Positions 27,403-39,512 of a DNA stretch of 64,000 nt are shown one piece after another. This DNA comes from Hoplostethus atlanticus. Taxonomy: Eukaryota; Chordata; Actinopteri; Trachichthyiformes; Trachichthyidae. Position 1 is the stretch's first letter, and each line of letters begins with the position of its first letter. The stretch covers positions 2,157,001 through 2,221,000 of the forward strand of contig JAXDDX010000052.1 of the NCBI GenBank assembly GCA_034670405.1. The letters are read 5' to 3'. The notes under the pieces are model-generated. The model saw nothing but the letters and a program-made list of their open reading frames with translations. It was not told the origin of the DNA and searched no databases. The position numbers and the translations under genes are program-made.

Positions 27403-27480
27403 ATAGATAGATACTTCATTGATCCCCGGGGGGAGAAATTCTGGAATTACCACATCACCCACATTACCAAAATATATTTT
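27403..27480 (-). mobile_element. 3' tail of a non-LTR retrotransposon
   Basis: On the - strand the sequence ends GGGGATCAATGAAGTATC followed by (TATC)n. A GGGATCAATAAAGTATCTATC-type end is a common 3' tail of teleost non-LTR elements, so the element would be transcribed leftward and is 5'-truncated. How far it extends to the right is unclear; no reverse-transcriptase motif is visible in the - strand frame that covers it. Confidence 0.6.
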
Positions 27481-27945
27481 TCTAAGGATCCCAACAATAA
27501 TAATACAGGCTTTTGTGTGCGCTACACAATTGTAGCTAGTTTTCTGGCCACTCGTATTATTATCAGCCAACCTCATCAGAAGAATCCGATAAGAGAGATG
27601 ACCTTCCTCACTTTGTTCCGCGGACCTCGTACAGTGTACTGTGTATCTGCTCATCCAGGTTGTGAGTGTTATCCAGCCGAACCTGACGTAGCCAATACAT
27701 GTTGGTAGAATAATGTTTTTAATGTTCCCTCGCGAGCACGCTTGACCATTGCTTTCTCTTTCTCTTGACGGACTGAGCTTTAAATTGGTGTGTATGGTGT
27801 GTATCTGTGTGCTTGTGTGCACTAACCTGCCCCCCCACCCTCCCTCACCCCCTCTCCTGCTTTCCCAAACATCTAATCATCAGCCATCACCCATCCCTCT
27901 TTACTGTGAGGTACTAGCTCTTTGACCCAAATCAGATGAAGGCTG

Positions 27946-27949
<4 letters not shown>

Positions 27950-27992
<43 letters not shown>
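27950..27992. repeat. (CT)n-(CA)n compound microsatellite
   Basis: CT units run directly into about 17 CA units. Confidence 0.96.
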
Positions 27993-27994
<2 letters not shown>

Positions 27995-28145
27995 GGTTAG
28001 TGTATGGGGTGTCATCCGATCTAGTGGAGCTGTCTGACCCCCCCCCCCTCTCCCCACCCCAGCCCCTCGCCGGCGACGAAGTCCTGTCTGATGAAGCCTT
28101 GTAAATACTGACATGCTGTAAACTTGCAGATCTGATTTCAGGGTG

Positions 28146-28148
<3 letters not shown>

Positions 28149-28178
<30 letters not shown>
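28149..28178. repeat. (TG)n microsatellite
   Basis: About 15 TG units, with a second run at 28234-28254. Together with the CA tract at 27958 they form an inverted pair. Confidence 0.96.
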
Positions 28179-28179
<1 letters not shown>

Positions 28180-29301
28180 CGGCTTCACATGCTCGACTAT
28201 GTGTTTCCATGCTTGTTGTTTGCGTGTCTACAACGTGTGTGTGTGTGTGTGTGTTTTGCATGCGTACATTTGTGCTTCTGTGTTTCTGTTTGTGTTTTTG
28301 CCACTCCCACCCAGCAGCGAGCTCATTTCTCTTCATGTTTTGTTTTTACCAATGACAGACCCGACCGCTGATAGGGAGTGCGCTCTGAACAAACTACTAC
28401 CATATACAATATGTTACATGTTACAAAATCTCACTTCTCAAGCTAACAGTTTTGTTTTTTTTGGGGGGAGGGGGGGGCTTGTAGCTATGAAGTTTTATGA
28501 CGGGAGAAAAATAAGATCTGAGAAATCGTGTCTTGGGATTTATTTTTTTGGCGGAGGCTGGGTTGTAAGACTTTAAAAAAAAAAAAAAAAAAGTAAACTC
28601 CCTAACATGAGAAACGTCAATAAAAATACAAACGTTCAAAAAATGTTCCCAAATAGGGCTGTTAATAAAAACCTCCCCGTTAGTTTGTGGTTTGGGAGCG
28701 GGGGACTGGGCAGGAAGCCATTTTCACACAGGGCCAGCCTGACCTCGACTCTTTAACTCCGACTGAAAATAGCAGACGAGCAGATTACTGCGAAAAAGAA
28801 AAGGGAGCAAAGAGGGAAAACCGAGGAGATGGATCCTTCCGTCACGACCTTACCTGGGAGAAAAAGAAAAGGGGGGCGGAGGGGTAACAACTTGATGGCT
28901 TTTCCACCAGTCTTCCGATTCCTTTGCAAAACAGTAAATCTTGTGAAGTTTATTTTCTTTGCAGCATCTGTGTTTTATAAGGGCTCTTTTAATTTGTTTT
29001 TACTTTGTCCAAAGGGGGATCCCCCCTCTTTTTTTGCTTTGTGTCCGACCCATTTCTCTCTCCCTTTCCTCCTCTGTTTTTTTTTTTGCGTTCTCTCCCT
29101 CTCTTTCCTTCTTCTGGAAGTGAGCGTTTAATAACGATACTTTGGGGAATTGTGATGGTAGAGCAGCTTTCTCCTCCTGCACAGCGGAGAGACTAGAGTT
29201 TCCCTCGGTGTCCTTCCACTCCTCGGCCTTAACTCCTCCCTCCTTTACTCTGACATATCTGGGAAAGTTGGCCGAACAAGAAAGGGATGGATGTCTAAAA
29301 C

Positions 29302-29822
29302 TAGGGCTAGACCGATATTGGCCTTTTTTTGATATCAGACAATCTGTGTTGTCCACTTCTGATATGATGGAGAAATTATTTTTATATCAGATGTCTCACC
29401 AGAAAAATGATTCCAAAGTTTTTCTGTTTGTGCTCTTTTTTTTGTTTTTGGCACTTTTTGCACCTAAATGTCTTTTTATTTTTTTTTAGCATCTCTCTGC
29501 ATCTTTTTGGTTTTGTTTTAATCAGTTTTATATGCGTCTGTAAAACCTCCAGTGTCACCTGCCTCATCCTGCTTTAAGGAGCTGCTAACCCACCTAAAGG
29601 AATTTCATTCGTCTGGCTTTCAGAGTTTCAGTGTCCCGTGATGCTTCAGAGGCTTTTCCCACCCTGACAACAATACAATTTTGCGGGAAAACACTGAATA
29701 CTTGTAACTATTTGGATTTTTTTTGGAAAATGGTCACATGTAAAGAATAATAAGCTATCAAAAAGCAGTTTCAATACAAAAGTGTCAGTGGCCTTCAAAA
29801 CCCCCCTATCGGTTGAACCCTA
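29302..29822. mobile_element. full-length-like copy of TIR element family A
   Basis: Begins TAGGGCTAGACCGATATTGG and ends CCTATCGGTTGAACCCTA, which are inverted versions of each other. Internal phrases GAGGCTTTTCCCACCCTGAC, GTGTCAGTGGCCTTCAAAAC and TCTGATATGATGGA recur in other copies. About 520 bp, the same size as 5362-5881. It has no transposase frame, so it would be a non-autonomous element. Confidence 0.78.
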
Positions 29823-31078
29823 CATGAAACCATACATATCAAAGTATATCCCCCTGCTGAGGCGACCTTGCTTTTTTCTCTTCTCCCTTCCTTTTCCTCA
29901 CCCGTCTCTCTCCCTCTGTGTCTATGTCTCTCTACCCCTCCCTCTCACAGCTGCAATATCATCCTCAAGCTCAAGGTCTCCCCTAATTCCCAGAACATCA
30001 CTCAACAGTTCACCCTTACAACCTGCTGCCTCCTAACCCGTTCCTGCCCGGGTTCCTCTCCACCCCCAGTTGGTCTTTTTTTTTTTTTTTTGTAGCTGAA
30101 GTATCCTCCAACGCCGGCACGCCATTCAAATAAGACACAGCGTTCGTCTAGAAAACACTCGATCCCCGAGAGCTTGTCCTTTCTCACGTTGGCTCCTCGG
30201 TGGAAGCCGCCCGCTGGTATTGGATGCAAATCAGGGATTAAAGGAGAGGAGAGAAACATGAGATAGCATGACGCTAGGCGGCTGAGGAAAGAGAGAAAAA
30301 AAAAGAGTGCGAAGGAGGGAGAGAGAGGCATTGCCGCGAGAAGAGGATGCAAATGCTGTTGAGACAGAGAGATTGATGGCTGGATGGAGGGATGGATGGA
30401 TGGGTTGGATTGAGGGAGAAAGAGAGAAGGGGGGTCAGGTGACAGCGTGACCTTTTGGCAGGACAAGAGTTTTGCTCTGGACGGACGGCGACGGAGCTGG
30501 ATTTGCATTGATGGATCTTCTTTCCATGGGGCTGTCATGTATCAGTGCTTGGGAACATCACGCCCCAGTCATTAATCAAATCATGGCCTCCGTCTAGAGC
30601 TATCTGTCTGCCAGACGCTCATCTGTCTACCTTGCTCCCTCTGTATCGCTGTTTCTATTACCCTGGTCTGTCTTTTCCTTCCTCTCTGGCTTTCTTTTTC
30701 ACCTTCACCTGTTCTGAAACATTATTTGCACGCCGCTATTTTTTTTTGCCATGTGCTTTAACTATGAAGTAAAAAGCAAATGTCCTACTCACGACGTAAA
30801 TTAAAGCAAGACGGCAAAATCAAACAATCCAAATAGAGAGAGTAAAGATAATCGTCAAAACAATAGGAGAAAAGACATCACGTAAAAGTCTCTAAAATAT
30901 ATAAATGTGTAAACTCTCTAAAAATAAATGTTTTAAAAGCAATTTAAAAGATGATGGTGAATCTGGCAGCCTAAGCTCCTCAGTCAGATCCCTCCAAAGC
31001 CAAAACCCCTGGCAACTTTAGTCTTAAACTAAAGAAAAGTGATCAGCCAGAAAGGCCACTACTACAAGCACTAGTAGT

Positions 31079-31130
31079 GGAAGAAGAAGAAGAAGAAGAC
31101 GAAGACGACGACGACGTAGAAGACGACAAA
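31079..31130. repeat. (GAA)n-(GAC)n trinucleotide repeat
   Basis: Seven GAA units grade into GAC units. Trinucleotide purine-rich repeat without a supported coding frame. Confidence 0.93.
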
Positions 31131-31424
31131 AAGTCTTCAGACTAGACATTGGCTCATAGGGGGTTAAATAGCCCCATGGTATATCTTGGGGTCAGACCTA
31201 ACTGCATTAAAAGTGATCAGTGAAATGTTAAAATCAATTGTAAACCCAACCGGTAACCAGTCAAGAGATACCAGGACTACAGCGAGGTGATTGGGTCCGT
31301 TAGTACATTCAGTACAAGCTAGCGACGTTTAAGAGACTTTCGACGATGACGCCAGATCGATTGACACCAGAATGAAGAGAGTTACAATGTGACAATGTAA
31401 AAAATCGTGGATGACTTCCAGGGT

Positions 31425-31750
31425 TTCCCGCAGGTCACAGGAATTTCTGGCAAATCGTGGCGATTTAAGAGGTGTATCCCAAACGGGGAGAGTCGGGGAC
31501 TATCTGGGAATTTTTGCGAATGGCTCACTTTTCAAGAGTGTATGTTCCTCGCGTCCGTCGCATTAGACGGTGGTTTTCCAGTCCGACTGTTGCGGAAACC
31601 AAACCGTTCACCCCTTTAGAAAAGCAACATTACACACCAGGAAGAAAGAGAGCAAAAAAAAATATTTTTTGCAGTAGGCCATGGAAGTGCTTAGCAATGG
31701 AAAGTCATGGAAAAGTCGAGGAATTCAGGAACCTTTCTCTAGACTCCTAA
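31425..31750. repeat. dispersed repeat family C, copy 3
   Basis: Starts with a terminus-like CAGGGTTTCCCGCAGGTC and carries GTCGCATTAGACGGTGGTTT, TCCAGTCCGACTGTTGCGG and TTCACCCCTTTAGAAAAGCA in the family order, ending around AAAGTCGAGGAATTCAGG. The best preserved left end of the three copies. Confidence 0.65.
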
Positions 31751-34391
31751 ATGATGGAGACCCTTTATAGCTTCAGTGTATCTTTCCCTCTGTCCCTCTT
31801 CCTCCTCTCCGCTATTTCTCGTTACACGTCCTCCCCCCCACCTCGCTCTATCTTTCTCTCGACACCAGCCGTCCAGGCTTTCATTCACGTATCATCTTCT
31901 TCCAGTGCGTGATCTTCAACACTTTTCATGCCGGCTTGTCGGCGCGGACTGCGGGGGAGGGTTATGAAAGCGAAGGCTTTGAGTGACAGCGCGGTATGAT
32001 AGTCAGGTCAACAGTGATCATCACCCTCCCGTCCCAGTCCAGCCACACCTGTTGTGCAAACCTCAGCAAGGCTTTTTTATTTATTTTTTTTGTTGGAGTG
32101 GGGAGGTGGAGATTAATAATGAAAAGCCAAAGGGGCCCAGGACGAGCAAACGTGAAGTGTCTGTTTTGGATGAGGATGCTAAATTCATTAACATTTTTTT
32201 TCTCCCCCCCTTCCACCTTCCTCCTCTCTTTGCTTGCTGAAGCACCATTATGGTTTTTCAGGCTGCTTCCTGTACAGATTCCTTTTTCTTTCTGGTCCAC
32301 CCTCCTCCCCATCTCTCCCCTACCGCCTCACCAAACACAAAAGGTGCCCAGGCTTTGGGAGTGTAGCACTTTTGAAATATGAAGGGCTCTCGAGCTGCCC
32401 TGGTTGAGGCCTCCGTTAGTCCCGACCAAGAGAAAAACACGGCGCGGTGAAGGGGAGGTTTGCGTAATGGGTCTCTTCTCTCCCCGAAGGTCCCGCGGCA
32501 TTGTGGGGTCAGCGGAGGTCTAAATGCCCGCCCTTTTGGAGGAGCACAAAGCGGAGGTTTGGCAGGACTAATGAAACTCAGAGCTACAGGTTAATGATCT
32601 AAAAGACTGGACCAAAACACACAGCAGTCCCTTTCCGCTCTCATTCAGCCTCCTCCTGATCGCTCTTACCAAATAATGATAAGGCACTCTCCTCCTCTGC
32701 CTTTCATTGTAACCTTTCATGTCCGCCTTGTTGTCTTTGTCCCCGCATTTCTTACTCCCCATTCATGCCTTTATGCTATGCGGCTGTCGCTCGTCTATTA
32801 CGGGCAACAAATGGAACAAGGAAAACATTCAGCGACTGCCATTGTGCCGCGCCCCAAAGGTTTGCTCTTTATTTCTTTTGAAAGTACTTGAACTTGGAAT
32901 TTTCCTTGACCCAGCAGATTGAATCAATAGGATAATTTTTTTGTTGTTGTTGTTTTAGGATTACGGGCGTATTTATTGTCTGATCTCAGTTTCAAGGTGA
33001 TGGTTGATGAGCAATTGAGTGAAATTGATTTTGATTTTGAAATTTTTAAATAATAACTGATGAAAGCTGCACATTTTTTTATGTAAGAATCTGGATCACA
33101 AAGTGGTTGCTGCATGAGAGAAGAGCATCCCATCTATAGGTTCAAATTAAATTCGGCGTGTTAGGTATTTACACTGGCGGGAAATGTCAGCGCACAAGAA
33201 GTGACAAATTGAAACTCGCGGGATACAACAGCGCCTCCCAAACAGCAGCGAGCGAGCGCTCCACTCAGAGAAAGCTGAGCTCACCAAGCGATGGCCTCCA
33301 CCCTGCCAGACACGAGGACTGGATCCCAAAGCTCCAAAAATAGCTCCTCCTTTCCTCCCTGACCCGCAAAACTTATGTTAGTGCCGCCATGTTACCTGCT
33401 GTACCCAAAGTGGAGAAGACAAAAGAAGACCAAGAAGACAAAAGAAGACCAAAGTCTCCATCAGCGGACGATTGACGAACCTACCCAGGAAGTCTTTTCA
33501 ATGGGGGGGTTGACCTCACCGTCATTACATTCGTATTTTGCGCCGGGTCTGCGTAAAAACCTTGATTGGCTTGGGCTGTTCCAAATGGCCTCCGCTTACT
33601 CCTCTCCTCCACTTCATTCCTCCCCTCGTCTCCTTCAACTTCATCTTCGGAGTGGTAGCGAGGAGGAGTCGTGAAAAGAAGACAACATGCAAAGGTTGCG
33701 TAAGTGCAAGTTCAAGTTGGGTCAGAAATGAAATATTTTCTGGAACATACAGTAAAAATACTTCAAATCTTATTTTTTATTGGACAGGATGCTATCATGC
33801 ACGGTAATCCCACGCGCCGTTAAAAAGTTACAGCAAGAGCCGCCGTCGAGTCCGGGGATGTTTCGTCAGGGCCTGCGTTGCCAAGTTTTGATGTTCACAA
33901 CTGGAGAAAACATGGCTCGGGCTTTAAAAATGTCATGTATATCCAAACGTGCGCGCCGTTTCACCCTCCGGAGAGCAGCACCGCCTGACTCGCAAACAAA
34001 TAGTCAGTCTTGTTAAAAAAAAAAAAAAAATGGTAACTGAACTAGCAGCCTACCTCCTCGTCTCCTTCACTCTCTCTCTCTGATGTAGCTGGTTAAGGTC
34101 ATTAGGCCTGCTAGGAACCCTTTCACTTCACCCTGATTGTGTTTGGCCGGGGCTACACTGGATATGTGAGATGAGACGTGTTTCTTTGGATGATCAGTGT
34201 GTGTGTTTGTAGGTGTACCCAAGTACACGTGTGTGTGTGTGTAGGTTTAGCCAGTGTGTAGGGCCTGTTGATTGGCCTTGATTAACAGACTGCCAGGCAC
34301 TAGAACCAGAGCTAGAGCCTTTGTAATGTAGCATCTTGAGCTGGTTATTTCCAATCAGTTCCACAGGAGGCCTTGACCCAGGTGAGTGAGT

Positions 34392-34394
<3 letters not shown>

Positions 34395-34431
<37 letters not shown>

Positions 34432-34432
34432 A
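34395..34432. repeat. (TG)n microsatellite
   Basis: About 18 TG units immediately left of the hAT-like MITE. Confidence 0.97.
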
Positions 34433-34680
34433 CTAAGGCTGCATATTTAACTGAGAAAAAAAAATCATATATCTTAATATTCAGGCAAGAGGCTGCATTT
34501 GTATCTTCGAGGGAAAGGTGTTCTGGTGAATGCCTGGGCTACAATCTTGACTTTTATTCAATCTGAGCAATTGATATTAATAAGTATCTTTTCCTTTTTT
34601 TTAAGCAGTGGAAATGAAATGATGTAGAAAAGATTGTACCCGCAAATCACAATGCGATTGTCAATATTTTGCAGCCCTAA
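34433..34680. mobile_element. hAT-like MITE
   Basis: Starts CTAAGGCTGCATATTTAA and ends CAATATTTTGCAGCCCTAA; the ends are inverted copies. AATCACAATGCGATTGTCAATA just inside the right end is characteristic of a widespread fish element with TTAGGGCTGCA termini, usually grouped with hAT transposons. 248 bp, no coding capacity. It follows a (TG)n tract directly and ends 184 bp before exon C. Confidence 0.72.
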
Positions 34681-34749
34681 CCTCAGACTATAGTTTTTAT
34701 TTACTTGTTGTGCTCCAATAGTCTGCCGTGTCCCACTTCAAATCTATGA

Positions 34750-35016
<267 letters not shown>

Positions 35017-35339
35017 TAGGTATAGCACCCCGGACCGAGTCTTCAGCCAAAGTTCGTCGGAAACTATTTCACATTTATGCTGTCTAGAGATATTGTCTGA
35101 GGGATTGCGGCAGCAGTAGGTCCTCTCACACGTTCAGCTGATGCTCCTGCGTCTCTTTTGTCTCAGGCAAACCACTGTTTTTGCATAGGCTAATGGAGCA
35201 CAGCAGGCATGCCAACTCATTCTGTGGGCTGTTTGATCGGCGGGTGAAAGACTTCAGGCATTGCAGAAGGGGAGAAAAACTAAAACAAACGCTATTTCTA
35301 AATCATATCATTGGCGTTTTTAAACCTGTGTAACCCACT

Positions 35340-35830
35340 GCGACGTTCCTTCCCGGTCTAGGTAGAAATAAGAAGAAATAAGACGACTCTGCAGCCGTGT
35401 CCTCGCCGCCACATTTCTCACCCCGATCTTTATCGCGTATTGAAATTGTGTCGTTTTAAGGCAGCGCGGGTCGCCACCGGCAGCTACTGCACTTTGCTAA
35501 ATTCATTTCCATACCGTACAGGTGGCTCCAGAAATATGGCCAGATTTTAATATATCCATTTAAATGTCATTTTCCTGCGCTGTTTGAATGGGAAATGCTA
35601 TAATGATTCAAACAGACGGCCGGCCTGGGGATTTATTTCCCCGTGATATTTGATGAGCGAGCTCCGAGGATGAAAATAGAGACCTGATACTCGGTCGCTG
35701 TAAGCAACACGAGAGCCGTATTCCCAAGCATTAAAATGACTCACGAGGGAGCTTATTTTGCTTGTGAAAAGGCTGTTTTTCATAATCGCCTATGTGGAAA
35801 AAAATATTTAATTTGACTTCAACATAGAAT
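35340..35830. promoter_or_regulatory. strong candidate conserved non-coding element
   Basis: Nearly 500 bases with no simple repeat, transposon phrase or coding similarity. It contains CTTTGCTAAATTCATTTCC, TTTTAATATATCCATTTAAA, GGGAAATGCTATAATGATTC and TATTTAATTTGAC, the type of clustered AT-core sites in otherwise mixed sequence seen in vertebrate developmental enhancers. It starts about 330 bp after exon C. Inference only. Confidence 0.38.
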
Positions 35831-35865
35831 TATTTTTATTTGTTACTTTGTTACATTTGGCTTTT

Positions 35866-35958
35866 ACATTATTATTATTATTTTTATTTTATTATTATTT
35901 TATTATTTGTATTTATTTATTTTTATTATTATTATTATTATTATTTATTATTATTATT
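35866..35958. repeat. (ATT)n AT-rich tract
   Basis: Imperfect ATT/TTTA repeats over about 90 bases. Confidence 0.95.
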
Positions 35959-35966
35959 TGGCTTTG

Positions 35967-36235
35967 TTAGGGTGTCTATAATCGTTAAAAAGTCTGAACA
36001 GGTTTAAAAAAATTTATCTAATACATTTAAGGCCTCAGAAAGTAATAAATACAGTTATTAGAGTTTAGTTATTTCACCATGTAATAGTAACTTAGATTAC
36101 TTAGATTAATATAGAACAGAGTTAATGGTGCAACATGCAAAACATGTTTTTTTTTCCTCAACGTATTTGCTTTACTAAACACAACTGCACATCATGTCCC
36201 TTCACAATTCATTTGCTGTTGTCCCTTTTCCCTCT
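35967..36235. repeat. dispersed repeat family D, copy 1
   Basis: Shares AGGGTGTCT...AAAAAGTCTGAA at its left with 52830-52870, and TTTACTAAACACAACTGCAC, CATGTCCCTTCACAATTCAT with 55110-55150. No coding frame. Confidence 0.5.
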
Positions 36236-36289
36236 ACTGCCCAATCATAGTTTCAGCTCCTTATGTTTTATTTCTTGCCCTCATCGATG

Positions 36290-36490
36290 TAAAGCGCTCA
36301 TCTCTGTGGTGTTTCTGCACTGCTCTTCCCAGAGATCACCTGTCAATCAAACTGTGACGTCTTTCTCCTTGGATTTGCTGTTGATGGGAGTTTCTGTAGG
36401 TGGCGCTCTTTTCTTTGTCTGTTCAGCCACGGTGGCTATCGCTGCTCATGCTAACTACCCAAACAAACCACTGTTGCATGATACTTGGTC
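36290..36490 (+). repeat. dispersed repeat family B, copy 2
   Basis: AAGCGCTCATCTCTGTGGTG, CCCAGAGATCACCTGTCAATC, GTAGGTGGCGCTCTTTTCTT, GTCTGTTCAGCCACGGTGGC and TATCGCTGCTCATGCTAACT follow in order, as at 53400-53735. It lies just right of the family D copy. Confidence 0.78.
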
Positions 36491-36925
36491 ACTACTAAGT
36501 AGGGCCCTATGCAATACGTTTTTTCCCATTTTTTCCCCCCATGTTTTTTGTTTTTCCCCATTATTTTCACCCACGCAGGGTTTCTGCGACGGAGAGCGCC
36601 GGACAAATTACTTTAAATTCCTAGTATGTTCACAAGTGTTGTAATAATCTCCCCCAAATCCCCAAATTTATATCTGAAATCCATTTTTACATGAGAGCCT
36701 CATTCCCCAATCATTATGATGACTTACAAGGGAGGTCCTGTTTTTTCACCCTCTATAACTTGTTATGAGCCTCAGAGCTGCCTTGGGTTCCGCAGGACAT
36801 TCAAAGGCCTGGTAGGCTGTATCGGTGCATCCCTCCCTCCATCCACTCCAGAGGAGGGCATCAGCATTAATGCATCAGGACATGCAGCTGTGCAGCCTGC
36901 TCCCGCATGCACACGGCTGCACTGG

Positions 36926-36927
<2 letters not shown>

Positions 36928-36963
<36 letters not shown>
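36928..36963. repeat. (CA)n microsatellite, first of CA/TG/CA cluster
   Basis: About 18 CA units; followed by (TG)21 at 37087-37128 and (CA)11 at 37259-37281. Confidence 0.97.
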
Positions 36964-36967
<4 letters not shown>

Positions 36968-37081
36968 GGCAGCAGGTTGGGCCCCTAGAGTGGGGATGAT
37001 ATCATATGCTTTCACGCTATACTTGTGCAGGAGTACCCAGGCACCATCTGTCTGTCTGTGCAGCCAGCTCTCTCGCTCTCT

Positions 37082-37086
<5 letters not shown>

Positions 37087-37128
<42 letters not shown>
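37087..37128. repeat. (TG)21 microsatellite
   Basis: Uninterrupted TG units, in inverse orientation to the CA tracts about 125 bases on either side, so both pairs are inverted repeats. Confidence 0.97.
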
Positions 37129-37130
<2 letters not shown>

Positions 37131-37906
37131 AGGTGGAGCGTCCAGCAGCTGTATTTACACCTGTATGAGCAGATCCCTGTTGGCAGGGCAGCAGAGGAAC
37201 ACACCAGCTGCTTAACCTACATTCTCTACCAGGCCGTCTGTGTGTGCATTGTGGCATCGCACACACACACACACACACACATATATTGATGATGCCCTTT
37301 GTTCTGACCTGGCCAGAGTGCAGGAATGCCCCCTATATTGAACCTGGCATGTCTGCAGACCACAAATGTGCAACGGTTACTTGTTTGGTCTTCAAAAGAA
37401 ACCTCAACAAGCTGAGAGGAGTTCACAAGGAGCCTTCCTCTCCTGATTTTAATTCCGGTGCTTTCCACATGTCAGAGTTGGGGGGGGGGGGCTAGAGTCG
37501 GATGTGGCTCAGCATCCGCCTGATAACCCCCCTCCAGACGAGGTTAGGTCAGGGAGTGGGGATGGAGGAGCAAAGCCAAAGCTTCTGCTAGTCCTCAAAG
37601 TCTCCTCGGAGAGTCCTGCACAGGGAGAGTGAGCGTCAGCTTCGACCGTGCCTTGTTGTTTCCTGTCTGCCGAATTTGGCCGAGGGCTCATTTTGACACA
37701 GATGAATCGAATCCGAGGGAAGAGAGAAAACAAAAAAAAGAACTCTGTCTCGGTGAAATGTCACCGACGGACTTTTATCTTTGAACGAGAGGAGAGAGAG
37801 AAATGCGATTTATTCCCCCGGGCGTGAGAATGGCTTCCCAGGTAGGTCCACTCACGAATGAACAGATGTCTGGCAATGCCACATCCCCCTCACACCCCCC
37901 CCCCCT

Positions 37907-37907
<1 letters not shown>

Positions 37908-37943
<36 letters not shown>
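37908..37943. repeat. (CA)n microsatellite
   Basis: About 18 CA units after a C-rich run. Confidence 0.97.
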
Positions 37944-37944
<1 letters not shown>

Positions 37945-38430
37945 CTTCAACACACTGAAAAACAGATAAAAGCGCAAAACAAAACACGGCCCTCGGACCA
38001 AATCCCCGCCGATGACGTTTCCCGAGCAAACGCTGATTGAAAGTCGGCGAGCGGGTGGAAGAAAGAACGAGAGACCCCCCGTGACCTGCCACAGATGGGG
38101 CCCTCAGCTTACTGTAATACGTACGGACGAGCCCGGGCCTGCCGCCGGACCCATTGTCTCGCGGCGCTTCCTAATGACACCGGGCGTGGAAATGGGTTTT
38201 AAGAGACCCGCCAGCGGCATCGGGTCCAAGCCCTCCGATCGCCGCTGGAACATGTCACACGCCGGCTAGGCTAAACCATTTGCACAAATCACCTCTCTCT
38301 CTCGCTCGCCCTCCCCTTTTTTAATGGCCCTGGCGGAGCAGCTATTAAGGCCAACGGGTTAAGAGATGAATGTGTGAACGATTATTCTGCGAGAGTGGGG
38401 TCACCGCCCTCGCAGGTCGATTTATGCTCG

Positions 38431-38433
38431 CTC

Positions 38434-38493
<60 letters not shown>
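38431..38493. repeat. (CT)31 microsatellite
   Basis: Thirty-one CT units with one CG interruption; a mirror-symmetric polypyrimidine tract. Confidence 0.97.
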
Positions 38494-38496
<3 letters not shown>

Positions 38497-38859
38497 AGCA
38501 ACACTCAAAATCGTAGCTGCTCTGCGTTATCAGCATGGTCAGTGGGTTGTTTTTTTTTTAGGGAAACATTGAGCAAATGGTCTTAATTTGGAAAGTACCG
38601 TGTGTGTTTGAAAACATTTGCAGAGGTAGCAGAGGTTCACTACAGGTTATACACTACTGGTTTTCCTGAGGCATTGCATTTCATGTGTCTTTTCGGATGG
38701 GGATGGTGAGCTAATAGGTTACTGGCTCCTTCTATAAGTGTTTCTCTTTGTCTTTAATGCGACTATATAGCATTTGTGAAAAAAAAAAAGGTTAATTTTA
38801 ATGTATCCCCATTCCCAATATGCAATAGGCCTCCATGATAAACCACGAGCAGAAACTTT

Positions 38860-39240
38860 TCACCATCTCTGTGTTGCTTTTGACCCAATATGTACCCTTC
38901 TCCCAAGTTTCTCTGCATCAACTAATAAATTCCCTTCGCAACAAGGGGAAATTCAAATAGGCATCATCTAAACCCCCGAGGCCCACTTGGCCTCCATTTC
39001 CCTCCACGGAGATCTCACCCCGCTCCTCCATTCGTCTCCCATCGGTGACCATCCATTTACCCAGCAGGAGGGGGGGCCGGGCCGGGCCGGGCCGGGCTCG
39101 GCTCAGCGGAGGGTAGTGGGTTAGAGGCCCTCCACCCCCATCCCCAGACTCAGTGGAGCTAGGACCCCAGCGCTAATGCTATACTAACCTCCTACCATGC
39201 CCTTTGATAAGTGGCCGGTTTAAGAGGGGGCCTCCATTAC
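38860..39240. promoter_or_regulatory. candidate conserved non-coding element with GGGCC repeat
   Basis: Contains CATCAACTAATAAATTCCC, CAACAAGGGGAAATTC and CCCTTTGATAAGTGGCC, with a (GGGCC)4 run at 39073-39096. Otherwise free of repeats, no coding similarity. Untested for conservation. Confidence 0.28.
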
Positions 39241-39473
39241 ACCGAGCGGCATGTTCATTCGTCAACTCCCGGAGTAAGGACATTCCGGGGGGAAATCGTC
39301 GCTCCCTCTCTCCCGGAGGAGCGTCGTTGTTGTTTTTTTCCCCCCCTTCGCATCCACGTCCCAGGACTAATTGGAGAATCGTCCGGGGCGACCAGGCGGA
39401 TGCGGCGAAAGCGATAAAATAAAGAAGTGCCGCGGGAGTGCTTTGCTTGGCCCGGAGGTTCCTGTTTTCATGA

Positions 39474-39512
39474 CTGGGGGTGGGGGCGGGGGGCGGCTCG
39501 CGGGGGGGACAG
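39474..39512 (+). other. G-quadruplex-prone G-rich run
   Basis: Runs of 5, 5, 6 and 7 or more G separated by one to seven bases (from CTGGGGGTGGGGGCGGGGGG onwards), which meets the usual G4 pattern in DNA and in the transcript strand. Confidence 0.7.

Noticed and set aside
27397-27822. 141-codon - strand frame as a retrotransposon protein
   Set aside because: It spans the 3' tail sequence but shows no reverse-transcriptase or endonuclease motif, so it is not called as coding.
30002-30538. 178-codon open frame on the - strand
   Set aside because: Derived from CT/GATG-rich low-complexity sequence; no domain.
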